A stretch of 64,000 nt of DNA from the NCBI GenBank assembly GCA_024220505.1, contig JAKZZE010000006.1, positions 496,001 through 560,000 of the forward strand, read 5' to 3'. Shown in pieces: positions 35,318 to 47,227 of this stretch. The notes under the pieces are model-generated. The model saw only the letters and a program-made list of their open reading frames with translations, was not told the origin of the DNA and did no database searches. How positions within the stretch are numbered: position 1 is the first letter of the stretch; each line of letters opens with the position of its first letter. The position numbers and the translations under genes are program-made. The DNA comes from Rhizopus arrhizus (taxonomy: Eukaryota > Mucoromycota > Mucoromycetes > Mucorales > Rhizopodaceae).

Positions 35318-37301
35318 TTAGGCTTCTTTGAGTCCCCATTCTTCTAGAATTATCAGCAGAGTCAATTATCTGTCGTATTTCTTTAAGTTTTTTATAGACA
35401 TTGTCGAGAATGTCATGGTCACTGATTGCAGTAATGCTTCTTTTAAGATGTCGAAAAGAATCTAACTCTAGTCGAACGTTTCTCTTCAAAATAGAACGCT
35501 CAACATCTTGAGAAGAAACACTATCAGAAATATTATTATTGACACTAGCATCAGCAAGAATTGGAATAGATGCTTGGGAGAGCAAGGTTTCCATCCTTGA
35601 GAGAACATCAACTTCAACACTGATGTGTTTTTTCAATAAATACATATGCTTGCATACGACTGAGTTAAACTTGAAATAACAAGGGGAGCAAGAGGCAATT
35701 TTTCTATCTTCATTGATTTTGACAACATATAGAATGTTTTCTTGATTAAACAATTTGGTGGTGTATTGAGCATCGCCATCCTTCGAGATCATTTCTATCA
35801 CTCTATCTTCTGGAATACTGTCAGCTACCACCTCTCGCTGTCTTCTCCTTCTCAATTCAGGCCTCATCCTTCCTATTTCAGAGCAAATTCTTTCAACATC
35901 ATTTGTTAGAATGAAGACAAGACGATCTAATCTTCTATTCTTGATTCTTTTCAAATAAACTGATTTTAGTTGATTATGCCAGCTTTCGATGTAATTATCA
36001 GTGCGCATATTTCGATGCTCTTCAATTACATTTACTGCAGACCATTTTTTGTAGCCTTCTAAAGCAAGCCATCTATCCTCCAAGTATTCGACAAACTTTG
36101 GTTGAACTAAAGTCCACTTTTCTCTAAACTGACTTACTTTTTCAACCATGCTCTCGCAAACAGCTTCATACATGACTGATTGCAATTCACTCATGATATT
36201 GCCTCTGATTACTTTTGTATTGTTGTACTGGCCAGGTTGATTTTTGGCCTTCGTTTCCAAGTTTCTACTCCAACATTGAGCAACGTGAAGAAAGCACGAT
36301 TGTATACGGCAATTTTCTCCAAAATTAGCTCTGATTGCATCTGCTTCAGGAATACTACAATCGACTGTAATTTGTTCAGGCTGCATAGAGCAGTTGTCTC
36401 TGAAAAATTTGAGCCATTCTAATACAGGTGCTACTGACTGGTCATTGATGAGTAAATAATCTACAGGTACCCCTTTTTCAGTATCAGAATGTCTGACAAC
36501 TAAACTGTACAAGACTTCATTACTTCTTGATGATGCTCCAAATGCTGAGTCCAATGAAAAGTACTTTGAAAATTTCATTATATCCATTTGCCATAAAGAG
36601 ATGAATCCATAGAAATAACATTATCTAACGAATGATCAATAACTTTATAACCACAGTCGATAGGTTTTCTCTTCCATGATTGAAGTGATACAAACTCATT
36701 GTTGTTAAACTGAAACATATCCTTTGCTACCATCAACCAAACGTTATAAATATCGTCGTAATGAAACACCTTGCCCCGCTGTTGCTCATCTTCCTCCATT
36801 TCTTGAAGAAGACATGATCTTACTTCTCTTCTCGAAAATCCTTTACACACGAAATTTTTGATCTTATCTCGCAAAGTATCCGAAATTGACATAGGTTGTA
36901 AATCAGAGTAGAACTCAAGAATATGATTGTGATCATTCTTTCGTGTAAACTCAACAATACTTGGATCAGAGATGCGACATATCACCATAATAATAGCATT
37001 ACAGCCTATTTTCTTAGAATTTTTTTGTACTGATCGACCGTTGTCCTCGTTCGTTCTGGCCTTAGATACATAAGTGTCGGGTGCACGATGATACACGTAT
37101 TTTTTTACTCTACAAAATCGTCTTATGACGGCCCAATGAAGAGCTTCCAGTTTCCTTAACTCTGAACCCTTTGTTTATCCAGTGGACACAAGTAAAATCC
37201 TCCAGTTTTTTAAGCTCTTCCTCCCAATTATCTTTGCTGACTTCCATCTTTTCAAAATCTGTAACATTAGATGAGTAAAATCTAGTTGCTGAAGTTGACA
37301 T
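35298..37301 (-). pseudogene. MULE transposase with FAR1-like and SWIM regions, broken
   Basis: Three minus-strand frames line up end to end: 37301-37110, 37096-36578 and 36587-35298. The first two carry a FAR1-like DNA-binding region (WINKGFRVKETG, KKYVYHRAPD, IGCNAIIMVICRI, DHNHIL). The third is the MULE catalytic core (FSLDSAFGASSRSNEVLYSL, GVPVDYLLINDQ, then QITVDCSIPEADAI with a catalytic Asp, and CFLHVAQCWSRN). It ends with a SWIM zinc finger (CSPCYFKF ... CKH). The breaks are a TAG plus frame change near 37108-37115 and a frame change near 36585. No GT-AG intron restores either join. The 429-codon core is fully open, so the decay is recent. Confidence 0.82.
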
Positions 37302-37353
37302 GGCTAAATGAAATGAGTATTGCTAGTTCTAAAATTAAAGAACGCAAAGAAGT

Positions 37354-37443
37354 ATTTCAAATGAATTGCCAAGTAAAATATTCAGGGCATATGTGATCTT
37401 TTTTGTGGATGTGTGGCTTTTTGTTTATTTTTTGCTTTCATCA
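37354..37443 (-). repeat. Right terminal inverted repeat of MULE
   Basis: Reverse complement reads gatgaaagcaaaaaataaac, then cacacatccacaaaaaagat, cacatatgcc and attttacttggcaattc. It is the partner of the left repeat. Confidence 0.85.
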
Positions 37444-39111
37444 TTTGAGGGGTCAAAACAAGGGAAGGCATAATAACCTAGCAACAAGCCACGCTGATTT
37501 CAAAAAAATAGAGTGAGCAACTAAACCCTCTTGCTTTTTTTTTCTTTGCTTTATTTTTGTAGTTAATGGCAATTTGATATTAATACCGAAAGATTTAGGG
37601 ATCAATAGATAGCTGATTATAACAAAAGTGACTATCTAGGAAGCAAGCCATAGTATCAGAATTACAATGTTATCAGTATGAATACATATATGACTAATTG
37701 AACAGTAAAAGATAAAAATGCTGATCAAATGCGATTGTCCCAACGATTTAATCTCAGTATATGTACAGACCCTTATTGAGTTTTTATTAAAGTTGGAATA
37801 AGATGTATATCAACCCTTTTCTTTTAGTTTTTTACAACTGTTGAAGCTTTTTTTTTTTGCTTATAAACACAAGATAGTTTACATCAACTACGTAAACTTG
37901 AATTTATAAGATTTAATTTTCTTGCTTGCCAAAAAGTAGATTGCCTTACTGCGAACTATATCGAAATTGTGATTTCTGTAATCCTGATGATGCACTTGTC
38001 TTTTTTATGTGAGACACACTGATTAGAAAGCACTTTATGACCAAGAGACTTGTGAAGCATAATGCAATTACGTTAAAGCTATCAGTGTAATAGTATATTT
38101 TGGATTAATGAGAGTAAGCCTATGACATAAACCCTTACTGACACTCAAATGTTCTTTGTTGGTGACTGTTGCCATGAACTTGGCATAATAATATCGCCTC
38201 TTTAGCTGTAATGCTTCTTTTATCAACAAAGAACCCAATTCTAGACATAAAAGGAACTGAGTTGGCTGACTTTGATTTCTTGTTCATCTCTACTGCGAAT
38301 AAGGTAAAGAATTCTTTAAAAACATCAAATCAACACGTATAGAATATTTTGGTGAAATGTTATTAAACCGAGCCCACTTTTCTTTTTTGTAGCATACACT
38401 TGATTTAAATATTTATCCTTTTCCAAAAAATGACGGAATAAAGCTTTCAAAAAAAAAAAAGTGAGACAAACTTGAAACAGTAGAAACGCGTTTTCTGTTT
38501 TAGTAACTTGTGCTAAGCTTTTTGTTCTTTTTTGGGTAATTGTCACTAAATAGATTTTTAAGCTAACACAAGGATTGTCGTTCTCTTTCTGAATGTAGAT
38601 CAATGGTTAGGAAAAAGGGCTATGATGAAGACAGATATGAAATGCAACATGCGTAAGTATGATTTGGATCTCTTTGTTTATTTTATCGTGCCCCGTGTAA
38701 AATGAAAAAAAAAAGCTTATTTCTTCCCGTAATCGGTATTTAAATAGATACGATTTTCTTTCTTTTACGTATATGCAAACATAATTTGAGTTCTGGATTA
38801 TGTCACAAGATGTTGTGGGCCGTGTCTTTGTGTTACTTATTTCAATAACATAATTGCAGTATTATTTTATTTATATAAAACTACATGTACCTTTTGACTC
38901 CATCATCTTTAGGATGTAGATTAGGTGAATAAATACTTTCTTTTATTTTATTTAATGTTTTAAAGAGTAATCTGCATGGATACACAAAAGAGTGTATTTT
39001 TGGATGTCTGACTTGTTTGTAAAAAAAGAAAGAGAATACAAGGCTTTTTTATTTTTATATTTTATATATTTTTTTTTTTATTTTTTTTTCTTTCTTTTTT
39101 TCCTGTTTGCA
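37444..39111. other. Intergenic
   Basis: Right flank of the MULE to the DCAF7 gene. A short stretch starting ATG at about 38603 with a good donor (gcgtaagt near 38650) looks exon-like but no partner exon was found. T-rich sequence at 39050-39105 probably belongs to the DCAF7 promoter or leader. Confidence 0.5.
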
Positions 39112-40429
39112 ATGTCAAGATTAGCAAAGTCAAAAGTAGAAGATAAACAAATATTTCACTATGAAGCACCTTGGCCAATTTATGCTATGGATTGGAGTAA
39201 TAAAGAGTTTAATGGTCACCGATTAGCTTTAGGTAGTTTTTTAGAAGATTCAGAAAATAAGGTACAATTTTTATTTAGCAAAGCCCACTATTAAATCAAT
39301 ACAGCTTCAAATTATTACTAGAACAGGAAAACAATACGCAACAAGAAATCAGCCTGATTTTGCAGTGTTGGCAGAGACAGATTGTTATTATCCAATCACT
39401 AAAGTATTGTGGACACCTGTCAAAGTGAGTTTATAGATGAATGAGTATTTGTTGTTTATTTATTTGAAATAGGAAAGAAGGGAGAATGATTTGATTGTGA
39501 CATCATCAGATCAATTAAGAGTATACGAATTGATCGATACAAATAGGGGAAATTCTATTGTAAAAAAAAGAGAATTAATTCATGTAAAGTAAATGAGGCG
39601 TGAAAGATGAGATTAAGACATAAAAACTGTTAGGTGAAACAAAATGATTTTTGTGCACCGATCACTTCTTTTGATTGGAATAAAATAGATACGTCACTCA
39701 TAGTGACATCCAGTATTGATACTACTTGTACTATATGGAATATTGAAACAGGACAAGCTACAACACAACTTATTGCTCATGACAGAGATGTTTATGATGT
39801 TGCCTTTACTCATCACAGTCCAGATATGTTTGCTAGTGTAGGAGCAGATGGCACAATAAGATTATTTGACCTAAGGTAAATTATAAAATAAACTAGACAA
39901 AACTGACGAATGAAATAATAGAGCACTAGAGAATTCAACAATAGTGTATGAATCACCACCTATTCATAAGCAAAAGTTTGCTTCAGCCATCAGTAACGGA
40001 TGTCAACCTTTATTACGTATCGAATTCAATCACTGCAATCCAAATCTATTGGCTACTTTTCCAATGGATTCAGACTCCTTAAAGATATTAGACATTCGAT
40101 ATCCGAGTATGCCTGTGATTGAATTAGAGCATAAAAGTATCGTGAATTGTTTTAATTGGGCACCTAACAATCCGGACAAGATTGTCTCTGGTGGTAAATG
40201 AATTATTTATTTTTATGTAGATTAATAATAATGATGAATAGGAGATGATCAACAAATACAAATATGGGATACATTTCAAGAGGACCCAACCAAAGGAACA
40301 ATACACATCAACAAACCTTGTGCGAGTTATTCAACACCAGAAGAAATTCACTGTGTCAGATGGAATACAGTGATACCAAATTGGATTGCTATTGGCTTTG
40401 GAAGAACAATACAAACCATTCATGTTTGA
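39112..40429 (+). CDS. DCAF7: WD40 protein, DCAF7/WDR68 (AN11/TTG1) family
   Basis: Six exons: 39112-39261, 39305-39424, 39473-39583, 39634-39875, 39922-40193 and 40242-40429, giving 360 residues. The N-terminus IFHYEAPWPIYAMDWSN is a hallmark of this family. Later WD repeats include TSFDWNKIDTSLIVTSSIDT, CTIWNIETGQ, AHDRDVYDVAF, FASVGADGTIRLFDLR, and a last repeat ending IQIWDTFQED. Family knowledge: it is a scaffold that binds DYRK-type kinases and acts as a CUL4-DDB1 adaptor. Start was chosen at MSRLAKSK because upstream in-frame sequence is T-rich low complexity. The assignment is strong; the partners are from homologues. Confidence 0.94.
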
Positions 40430-41437
40430 ATAAAACCCCCCATGTTTTTTTCCACGGCTCATTCACCTTTTTTGGTTAATTTACTCCACAAGTTTTTTTT
40501 TTTTTTTTTTTGGTTTGTTGCCTAGTAACACAAATCATCCCGGAGAAAAGGGTCCGCAGTGTAAGAGAGAAAGAGAGAGGTCTGAGGTTAGTGGATCTGC
40601 TTTATAACTCCAAATGACGTTTCTTTATAAATGCAGGTACAACAACCAAATGACCTGTATCGCCGAGTAGATTTTTAATTTTAAAAAGAAGCAAAAAAAA
40701 AAAAAAAATTCTTGATATCCAAAAAGAGATTGATTTTCCAAAAGTAAAGCACTCTTCTTTTTCTCGCTCTCTCTTTCTTTCTCCTAAAAAGTGACTATTA
40801 TTATTATTACTTGTTTCTTTCACGTGTAAAGAAACGAGGAAAGAAGGAAATAATCCATAAAAGTAATTTAGTTAATAATATTATATTTTCAAGGGGGGGG
40901 AAAGAAGGGGAGGATCTTTTATTAAGAGTGAATACACAAGATGAATTAATTTAATCTCCACCCATCAATAATATTAAATATAAACTTAATTTCAACAACT
41001 TTAATCGATTACATAATACACCTTATTAGATTCATGTGAGCTTATGCAAATCAATCATCATTTGTATTACATTTCATTTGTTTTGTATAGATGACAGTCT
41101 GGATCCATCTATCCAACAGTTAGCATTCATGGACTCTTGTAGTGTTTTTCTCGTCACTAATTATAGATGAAGTATAGATTGACATGTGTAACCAAGTGAT
41201 ATCTGAGCTTATAAAGATTGAAGGCAACGTGATTTTTGGTTGGATAAAAAGTGGCGTGAGCTTTTCAATCTGTAAAACTTTTTAATCACAAATGCCGCGG
41301 AGAACACATTAATGTAACAGTGGCCCGTATTTTGTGCTATACTCGGACTTCAATTGAGGATCTGACAAGAAGTTGGCTCGAGCGGAAATTATGAATAAAA
41401 AGGGCAAGCCTTTTTTTTTTATTTTTTTTTTTCTGCA
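40430..41437. other. Intergenic, homeobox gene promoter
   Basis: About 1 kb between DCAF7 and the homeobox gene. It contains T18 and A16 runs and a G8 run near 40893. No coding frame of interest. A T-rich stretch lies just upstream of the homeobox start (41410-41432). Confidence 0.5.
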
Positions 41438-41857
41438 ATGTTGTCTCTTTCCAACATGTTGAATCAATCACATAAAAGACCTGCTAAATTAGATATTACC
41501 AACTTATTAAATAATTATGAAGATGATGTATCAAGCCTATCTTCTTCACCTTCAAGTGTTACCTCTATTTTTTCAAACTATCCCTTCCCTCAACAACATA
41601 CAAGTGACAGTGAAGAAGAAGAAAGAGTGAAAGCAAAACGTAAAAGAGCTAATAGTGAACAATTGGAAGTGCTAAATCGAGTATTCGATCGTACATTTTT
41701 CCCATCAACGCAAGTAAGAGCAGAATTAGGTCGTCAATTAGGGATGAGCCCAAGAACAGTACAGATTTGGTTTCAAAACCGTCGTCAAGCCATGAGAACA
41801 AAGGAACGTCAACGATTGATTAAACTTCGAAACGATGCTAAATCAAAATTAGTGTAA
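41438..41857 (+). CDS. Homeodomain transcription factor (small, 139 residues)
   Basis: Single exon. A short Ser-rich and acidic N-terminus (DSEEEE at 57-62) leads into a homeodomain at about residues 65-124. A basic arm (KAKRKRANSEQL) is followed by helices 1 and 2, and recognition helix 3 reads TVQIWFQNRRQAMR with the invariant Trp, Phe, Asn and Arg. It is a typical, non-TALE fungal homeodomain related to the Yox1/Phx1 group. Almost nothing lies beyond the homeodomain, so any activation or repression domain would have to be in the first 60 residues. Target genes are unknown. It is followed directly by a C10 run after the stop. Confidence 0.93.
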   Translation: MLSLSNMLNQSHKRPAKLDITNLLNNYEDDVSSLSSSPSSVTSIFSNYPFPQQHTSDSEEEERVKAKRKRANSEQLEVLNRVFDRTFFPSTQVRAELGRQLGMSPRTVQIWFQNRRQAMRTKERQRLIKLRNDAKSKLV

Positions 41858-42184
41858 AATTATTCCCCCCCCCCTTTTTTTTTTAAAAAATGTATACTTT
41901 TTTTTTAATTTATTCCCCCTTTCCCTTTCATAAGCCTGGTTTGCTTATTTTTAATAATAAAATTATTTTATGTAAAAATCGGACAAAAAAAAGAAGATTT
42001 GATTACTCGATATGTTATTCATTACTATTTTTAAATATTCTTCTTTTTAATTTCAAAAGTGTAACCCTAAACTAGTATTACATTGAATACGATTTCTAAA
42101 GAATTTATGAAGCTTGGTTTATATTAAAACCAGAAGGGAATTCTTTTTTTTTTTTTTTTTCTTTTCGTTTTAATTAATAGATCA
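41858..42184. other. Intergenic
   Basis: 3' end of the homeobox gene (C10 and T runs) and the T/C-rich upstream region of the BET gene (T17 at about 42144-42160). No gene seen. Confidence 0.5.
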
Positions 42185-43562
42185 ATGATAGATGATGATA
42201 ATAAAAGGTAGACAAAATGAGATGGGAGAATAAAAAAAAGTTGAATGAGTTTTGGTTTTTTTTAATATAATTTGTAGTCTTTCTCATGTACAAACCAATT
42301 TCAAACCCAAGTCAGCTTTGTGTATACTTAATCATTATTTGTAGTCTACTTTAACCAATGACCAATCAAAATACTGTTCAGCCATCCTGAAAACTCTAAA
42401 GAAACATAGAGACGCAGGACCGTTTTTAGATCCAGTGGATCCAATCCGACTAAACATACCCGACTATTTCCAAGTCATCAAGCAACCCATGGATTTATAC
42501 ACAGTAGATCAAAAATTACAAAAAAATCAATACAATTCAGTCAAAGAATTCGTGGCTGATGTCAGACTCATCTTTCAAAATTGTATTCAATACAACGGAA
42601 CAGGTTCGACGATCGCCGTCCTCTGTCGAAATCTAGAAGCTGCCTTTGAAAAATGTTTAAGGGGTATGCCACCAGCAGCAGAGGAAAAGGTGATCGAACA
42701 TGACCCGATATTTGATGATTTTGATGTTTACGACAGCAGTCAAAAGAAGGAGACGCATTCGATGCGATCTTGTTTTCAGATACTAAGACACTTGAAAGCA
42801 CAAAAACATCTCTCATTTCCTTTTCTTTATCCAGTAGACCCAGTGGCCTTGAACATACCCGATTATCCTTCCATCGTCAAACATCCCATCGATCTATCAA
42901 CGATCGAAACCAAATTGAACCAAAATGCATATGATTCACCTCATGCCTTTGCTGCCGACATCAAGCTGATGTTCAACAATTGCTATCTTTACAACTCGCC
43001 CGAATTACCCATTTATGACGTGGCAAAAGAATTGGAGGCCATCTTTGATCGACAGTGGCAAATCAAGGCAAATCAACCTGCCAGTCTCCCTCGACAGATG
43101 AAATCATCCAAAAGACCGGCTGCTGGGCGTAAAATGAAGTCAAAAAAGAAGAAAAAGAGGGAATCATTGTCCTATGAAGAAAAGAAGGAGTTGAGTGAAA
43201 GGATCAATCGGTTAACAGGGGATCGATTAAATGAGGTCATTCAAATCATTCAATCTTCCATGCCAGATCTAGACAAGGTAAGCATTGTCATCATCATCAT
43301 CATCATCATCATCATAAATAACACCTTTAAGGGTGAGACAGAGATCGTGTTGGACATTGATGCTTTGGATATCAACACACTAAAACGATTAAATAATTAT
43401 GTACATAACAAGGCTAACTCTGTTCACAGTGATGAAGGCAAGACACTTGCAAAAAGTAACATACACTCATCAAATACTTTTTTAGATTCTTCAACTGAAT
43501 CAGATAACAAGAGTACGAGTAACAGCAGTAGTAATAGCAGCTCTTTTGATGACTTGGATTGA
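42185..43562 (+). CDS. BDF1: BET-family double-bromodomain protein with NET domain
   Basis: Exons 42345-43277 and 43332-43562 are secure. The 5' part is tentative: 42185-42207 and a 10-nt exon 42278-42287, which together give an in-frame ATG and 398 residues. Bromodomain 1 (about 17-115) starts CSAILKTLKKHRDAGPFLDP and has the acetyl-lysine Asn in NCIQYNG. Bromodomain 2 starts CFQILRHLKAQKHLSFPF and has NNCYLYN. A Lys-rich linker leads to the NET domain (SYEEKKELSERINRLTGDRL ... IVLDIDALDINTLKRLNNYV). A Ser/Asp-rich tail ends the protein. Family role: it reads acetylated histones and supports TFIID-linked transcription. It is compact compared with yeast Bdf1. The sequence just before 42345 holds an in-frame stop, so an upstream exon must exist. 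Confidence 0.92.
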
Positions 43563-43924
43563 AATAAATACAATAAAAAAAAAATAGAGGGGGGGAATAA
43601 AACGTTTTTTTATTTTTTTTTATATTTAAAAAATGGGGAAAGGGTGTGTGGGTGTGGGTGTGTGCAAAAGGGTAAGAATAGGGCATTTTTGGGGGGAAAA
43701 GGTTGTTGTGGGGAGATGAGTAGGAGAGAAAAAGAGAGAGAGAGAAACAAAAAGAGTTTGCTAAAGCAAAATATGAGTACAGAAAAAAAAAAAAAAAAAA
43801 AACATAATAAACACTATATTATAAAAAAAAGAAGGCTATTTATATAATTATTGAGTTGCACGTTTAATCATCTAATCATAACAAGTAATACAAATTAATA
43901 TTATATTGTATGATCCAATTATTA
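43563..43924. other. Convergent intergenic region with G-rich strand
   Basis: 3' flanks of the BET (plus) and importin beta (minus) genes. It has a (GGGTGT)-like run at 43643-43663, GGGGGG runs and A19 near 43783. No gene recognised. Confidence 0.5.
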
Positions 43925-46900
43925 TCATTTTACCTCTTTAGCCCAACGTGCTGTTTCTTTCGTAGTCTGTCCATAGTGACGACTTGTTCTAGCTTCTTTT
44001 AATAAACCAACAATCCAGTCTTGCATCAAGAACGTCTTTAATTGTCCTCCAAATGTTTCAGAAAGATCACTGCAGAACAGTTAGTTTATTAATCCTACTT
44101 TTTGTATCATTTTCTTACCCTAATAAACCAATAATGGATCTTATAAGTGAATCACTCTTTGAAGGTTCAAGAGCAATCACATGAATGAACTCGATAACAG
44201 GAGGTATGTGGGGTAACAATGCTTGGGCAGTGGGTGTGCCATTCAATCCTTGAACAATACCAACATAGGCTTCAATCACACCTTCATATAATGTATGAAC
44301 ATAATCCATCATATCATAATTGTCTTTATCGGCTCTCATGCTACCAGCTTGCTGCAAGACCATCATGACTACGTCCAAGTAAGAACTAAACAATTCACCA
44401 ATGGCTAATGCAACATCACCAAAGCAAGAAAGAATTGCAGGCTTGACAGTACGATGCAAGACAGGACTTTGGAGGTTAGAGACCAAGAGTTGCATCAGAT
44501 TGTTACAGTAAGGTGCAACATCCTTGCCAAGAGCACGACAGATATCACCAATGATACCAACAGCAATAAAGCATAATTGGTATTCAGCAGGGTTTTGTAA
44601 CGCATTGCAAAGAAGAGGTATAAATGATTCGGCATAACGGTTAAAGTTGGCTTCAAGAGCACTGGTCATGGCACCCACGGCCAAGAAGGCATCTTCAGTG
44701 GTTGTTGCTTGCTTGGATTGCGTGTTAAGTAATTGAAGGACAACGGTCATGATACGATCAGCAACAAGACTAATATCACCTGACAAACGACGAATACAGT
44801 TAGTCAAAACACCCAATAGACTAGATTGTAATTCAGAATGATTGGCTCTATCATCTGCATCCAAAATTTGATTTTCCATAGCCATTGTTGTTTCTAATCG
44901 ATCTAAAACAGTCAAAACAACGCCTTGGACAGTTTGAATACAATCCTATACATGAAGCATCAGTACACACATATATATTTCTATCGTTATTTGCTTTATC
45001 ACTTACATTGGCAGAATACATGGCAAGGGTAGAAATGGCTTCGTAAGCTGAGGTTCTACAGTTGGCTTCATTATCAGCTCTGTCTGTAAATTGTAAAAGA
45101 GCAGTAATAATGCCTTCAAAGAAAACAGAAAGGGGTGATGTAGGTGCTTCATCTCCAGGAACAGGTCCTAATTGTTCAGCCAAGTTCATCAGAGACTATT
45201 AAAGCACAGTTAACACCAGTGTAATTCATGTCTTCCATCTTTTTTCTTACCCAACAGCAGTTGCCAACAATACGAGGACTGTCTTGAAGACCAAAGACAA
45301 GAGCAGCCAAGAGATCATTTAAATGAATTTCGGGTTTAATACAATGAATAAGCAATTCACAAATACGACCCAATGTCCAAGCAACAGTATCCTTCACATG
45401 AACCACATTATCCTTCATCATCTGAATCAAAGTAGGCAAAGCTTGATCAACTAAGGGTGTCAACACATTTCCTTCGGGACCATCCAAAATAGAGCCAAAT
45501 GCCATCACAGCTGCCTCACGCTTTCTCCAGTTTTCATCTTGAATGTTGGATTCAATGAAAGGTACTACATTAGCCAGCACAAGGTTACCAACACATTGTG
45601 CGAGTAGTGAGAGACAGGTAGCAGCTGCCATAGACACAGTCCATTCATCTTCATCATAATCTTCTTCTTGTTTTGTAAGAAGCCATAAAAGGTTAGGAAG
45701 AATTTCGGGAAGTGCAAGTTCTGCAAAGTGATGAAGCTCACGTTCAGGTTGCTCACCTGCTTCTTGTGCCTATTGTTTCCTCTATCAATATTCTATTACT
45801 TTTTCTTGTTATATTGCTTACTTCGAATAATTCTTCTTTAATGTCCATTTCTTCATCACACACAGTAGACCAAAATTCAATAGCTTGTAATGCTACACGA
45901 TCATCTTCATTGTTCATACCAGTGATAGTAAGCTAGTAACAATATGAGAAACAATGCTTTGTATTTTTTTTTTTTTCCTTTTTACCCCAAACAATGCCTT
46001 TTCCATATAAATACGCATCTTGTCATAATAGGTTTGCATAATACGAACCAAACACTGGAAAGCAGCTATTTGAAGTTCAGCATAGTCGCTCTGAGTAGCT
46101 TCACAGACAACTTGCATAATAAAGTTTCTTTCTCCCTAAGTTTTACCATTAATACCTTTTTCTATCTGTTTGTACATGTGTCTCTTACCTCACGTTCAAA
46201 GTTTCCTTTGATAAAATCAAGGGAATTGATTAAAGCATTAATGGCAGCAAGACGAACTTCGGGGCTACATAAAGTTTGAGTATCTTCATCTTCACTTCCC
46301 CCTTTTTCACACTTTCTTACCTTGGTTCCTCACTACGTGCACCTTGAACAATAGCAGTCAAAATTCCATTGGATTGATTGACAAGTACATTAGGATCCTA
46401 TTAAAAATAAGAAATTAATAATCTAAAGGCATTCAATAATATTATTCCTTACAATAGCTTCACAGACAAAACCAACAGCTTGTAAAGTAGATTGCTTCAA
46501 AACAGCATTGTTTGTTTGAATATTTTCAAGCATTGTATTGATCAAATCTGGCCAACCACCCAAAGGTAATTCAATCTCGGCAATAGCAGCAACAACCTAA
46601 ACAAATTATCTAAGCATCTCACCTTCCTTTCCTCTCATTTAAACGATTCTCCTCTTACCTGTCCAGAAATATTGCCTACGGATTTTTTAGGTGAAGCTAA
46701 ACTTTGAAGCACCTAAAACAAAGCGTAAATAAATATAAAAAAAAAAGAGAAATAACAAAGAAAATACTTTACACCTTGTTTGACTTGATTACGAAGGTCA
46801 ACAGGCATGGACACCCATCTTTGAGAAAATTCTTCTTTACGAGCAAAGTCCTAAACATTATCCTATCAATATTACATGCACACACAGAAAAGGTTTTCAT

Positions 46901-47227
46901 TTTCTTACCTTGGCTGTTAAACTATTCTTTACAGCAAGACCAGCTGACATTCGAGTAGCGTCATCAGCACCTTCGTTAGTAAGAATTTGACATAAAGAGC
47001 TAATATAAGTAGGCTATAACATACAAAAGGTAATTAGATTTGTTTATCTGTGATAAAATGAATGTATTTACATAATTCTCTTGTGCCAATAATTCTAATT
47101 GACGAGTAGCGTCTTCACGTAAAGCACGATCTAACAAGGAAAAAAAGTTTAATGGTTTAATCTACAAGTCTTTTCTCTTTCTCTAACCTGTTGAAAGTGA
47201 ATTGACAAGAAGTGCAGTTGCGTCCAT
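43925..47227 (-). CDS. KAP95: Importin subunit beta-1 (karyopherin Kap95)
   Basis: Minus strand, about 14 exons with 45-80 nt introns, giving roughly 860 residues, the size of yeast Kap95. It starts MDATALLVNSLSTDRALRED. HEAT repeats follow throughout, including SSLCQILTNEGADDATRMSA, VVAAIAEIELPLGGWPDLI and QAVGFVCEAIDPNVL. The acidic loop (KQEEDYDEDEWTVSMAAATC) and the TVAWTLGRICE helix are characteristic of this karyopherin. It ends SRHYGQTTKETARWAKEVK. It carries importin-alpha and its nuclear cargo through the pore and is released by Ran-GTP. Exon joins near 45190-45260 (IVGNCCW to LMNLAEQLG) were only approximately placed. Confidence 0.95.

Larger units (their letters stand above)
35228..37443 (-). 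mobile_element. MULE-type DNA transposon with long terminal inverted repeats
   Basis: About 2.2 kb bounded by inverted repeats of about 90 bp (35228-35317 and 37354-37443) and filled by a minus-strand MULE transposase. The repeats share blocks such as gaaagcaaaaaataaacaa and acacatccacaaaaaagatc. Long inverted repeats plus a MULE transposase define the superfamily. An 8-11 bp target duplication, expected for MULEs, could not be fixed, so the exact ends are approximate. Confidence 0.85.

Noticed and set aside
37100..37160. An intron joining the first two MULE frames (gttaag to tttgtag, 51 nt)
   Set aside because: The splice leaves the downstream frame out of phase, so a lesion is more likely.
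38603..38660. Exon-like ATG stretch followed by gcgtaagt
   Set aside because: No second exon or family match found; listed only as a possibility in the intergenic note.
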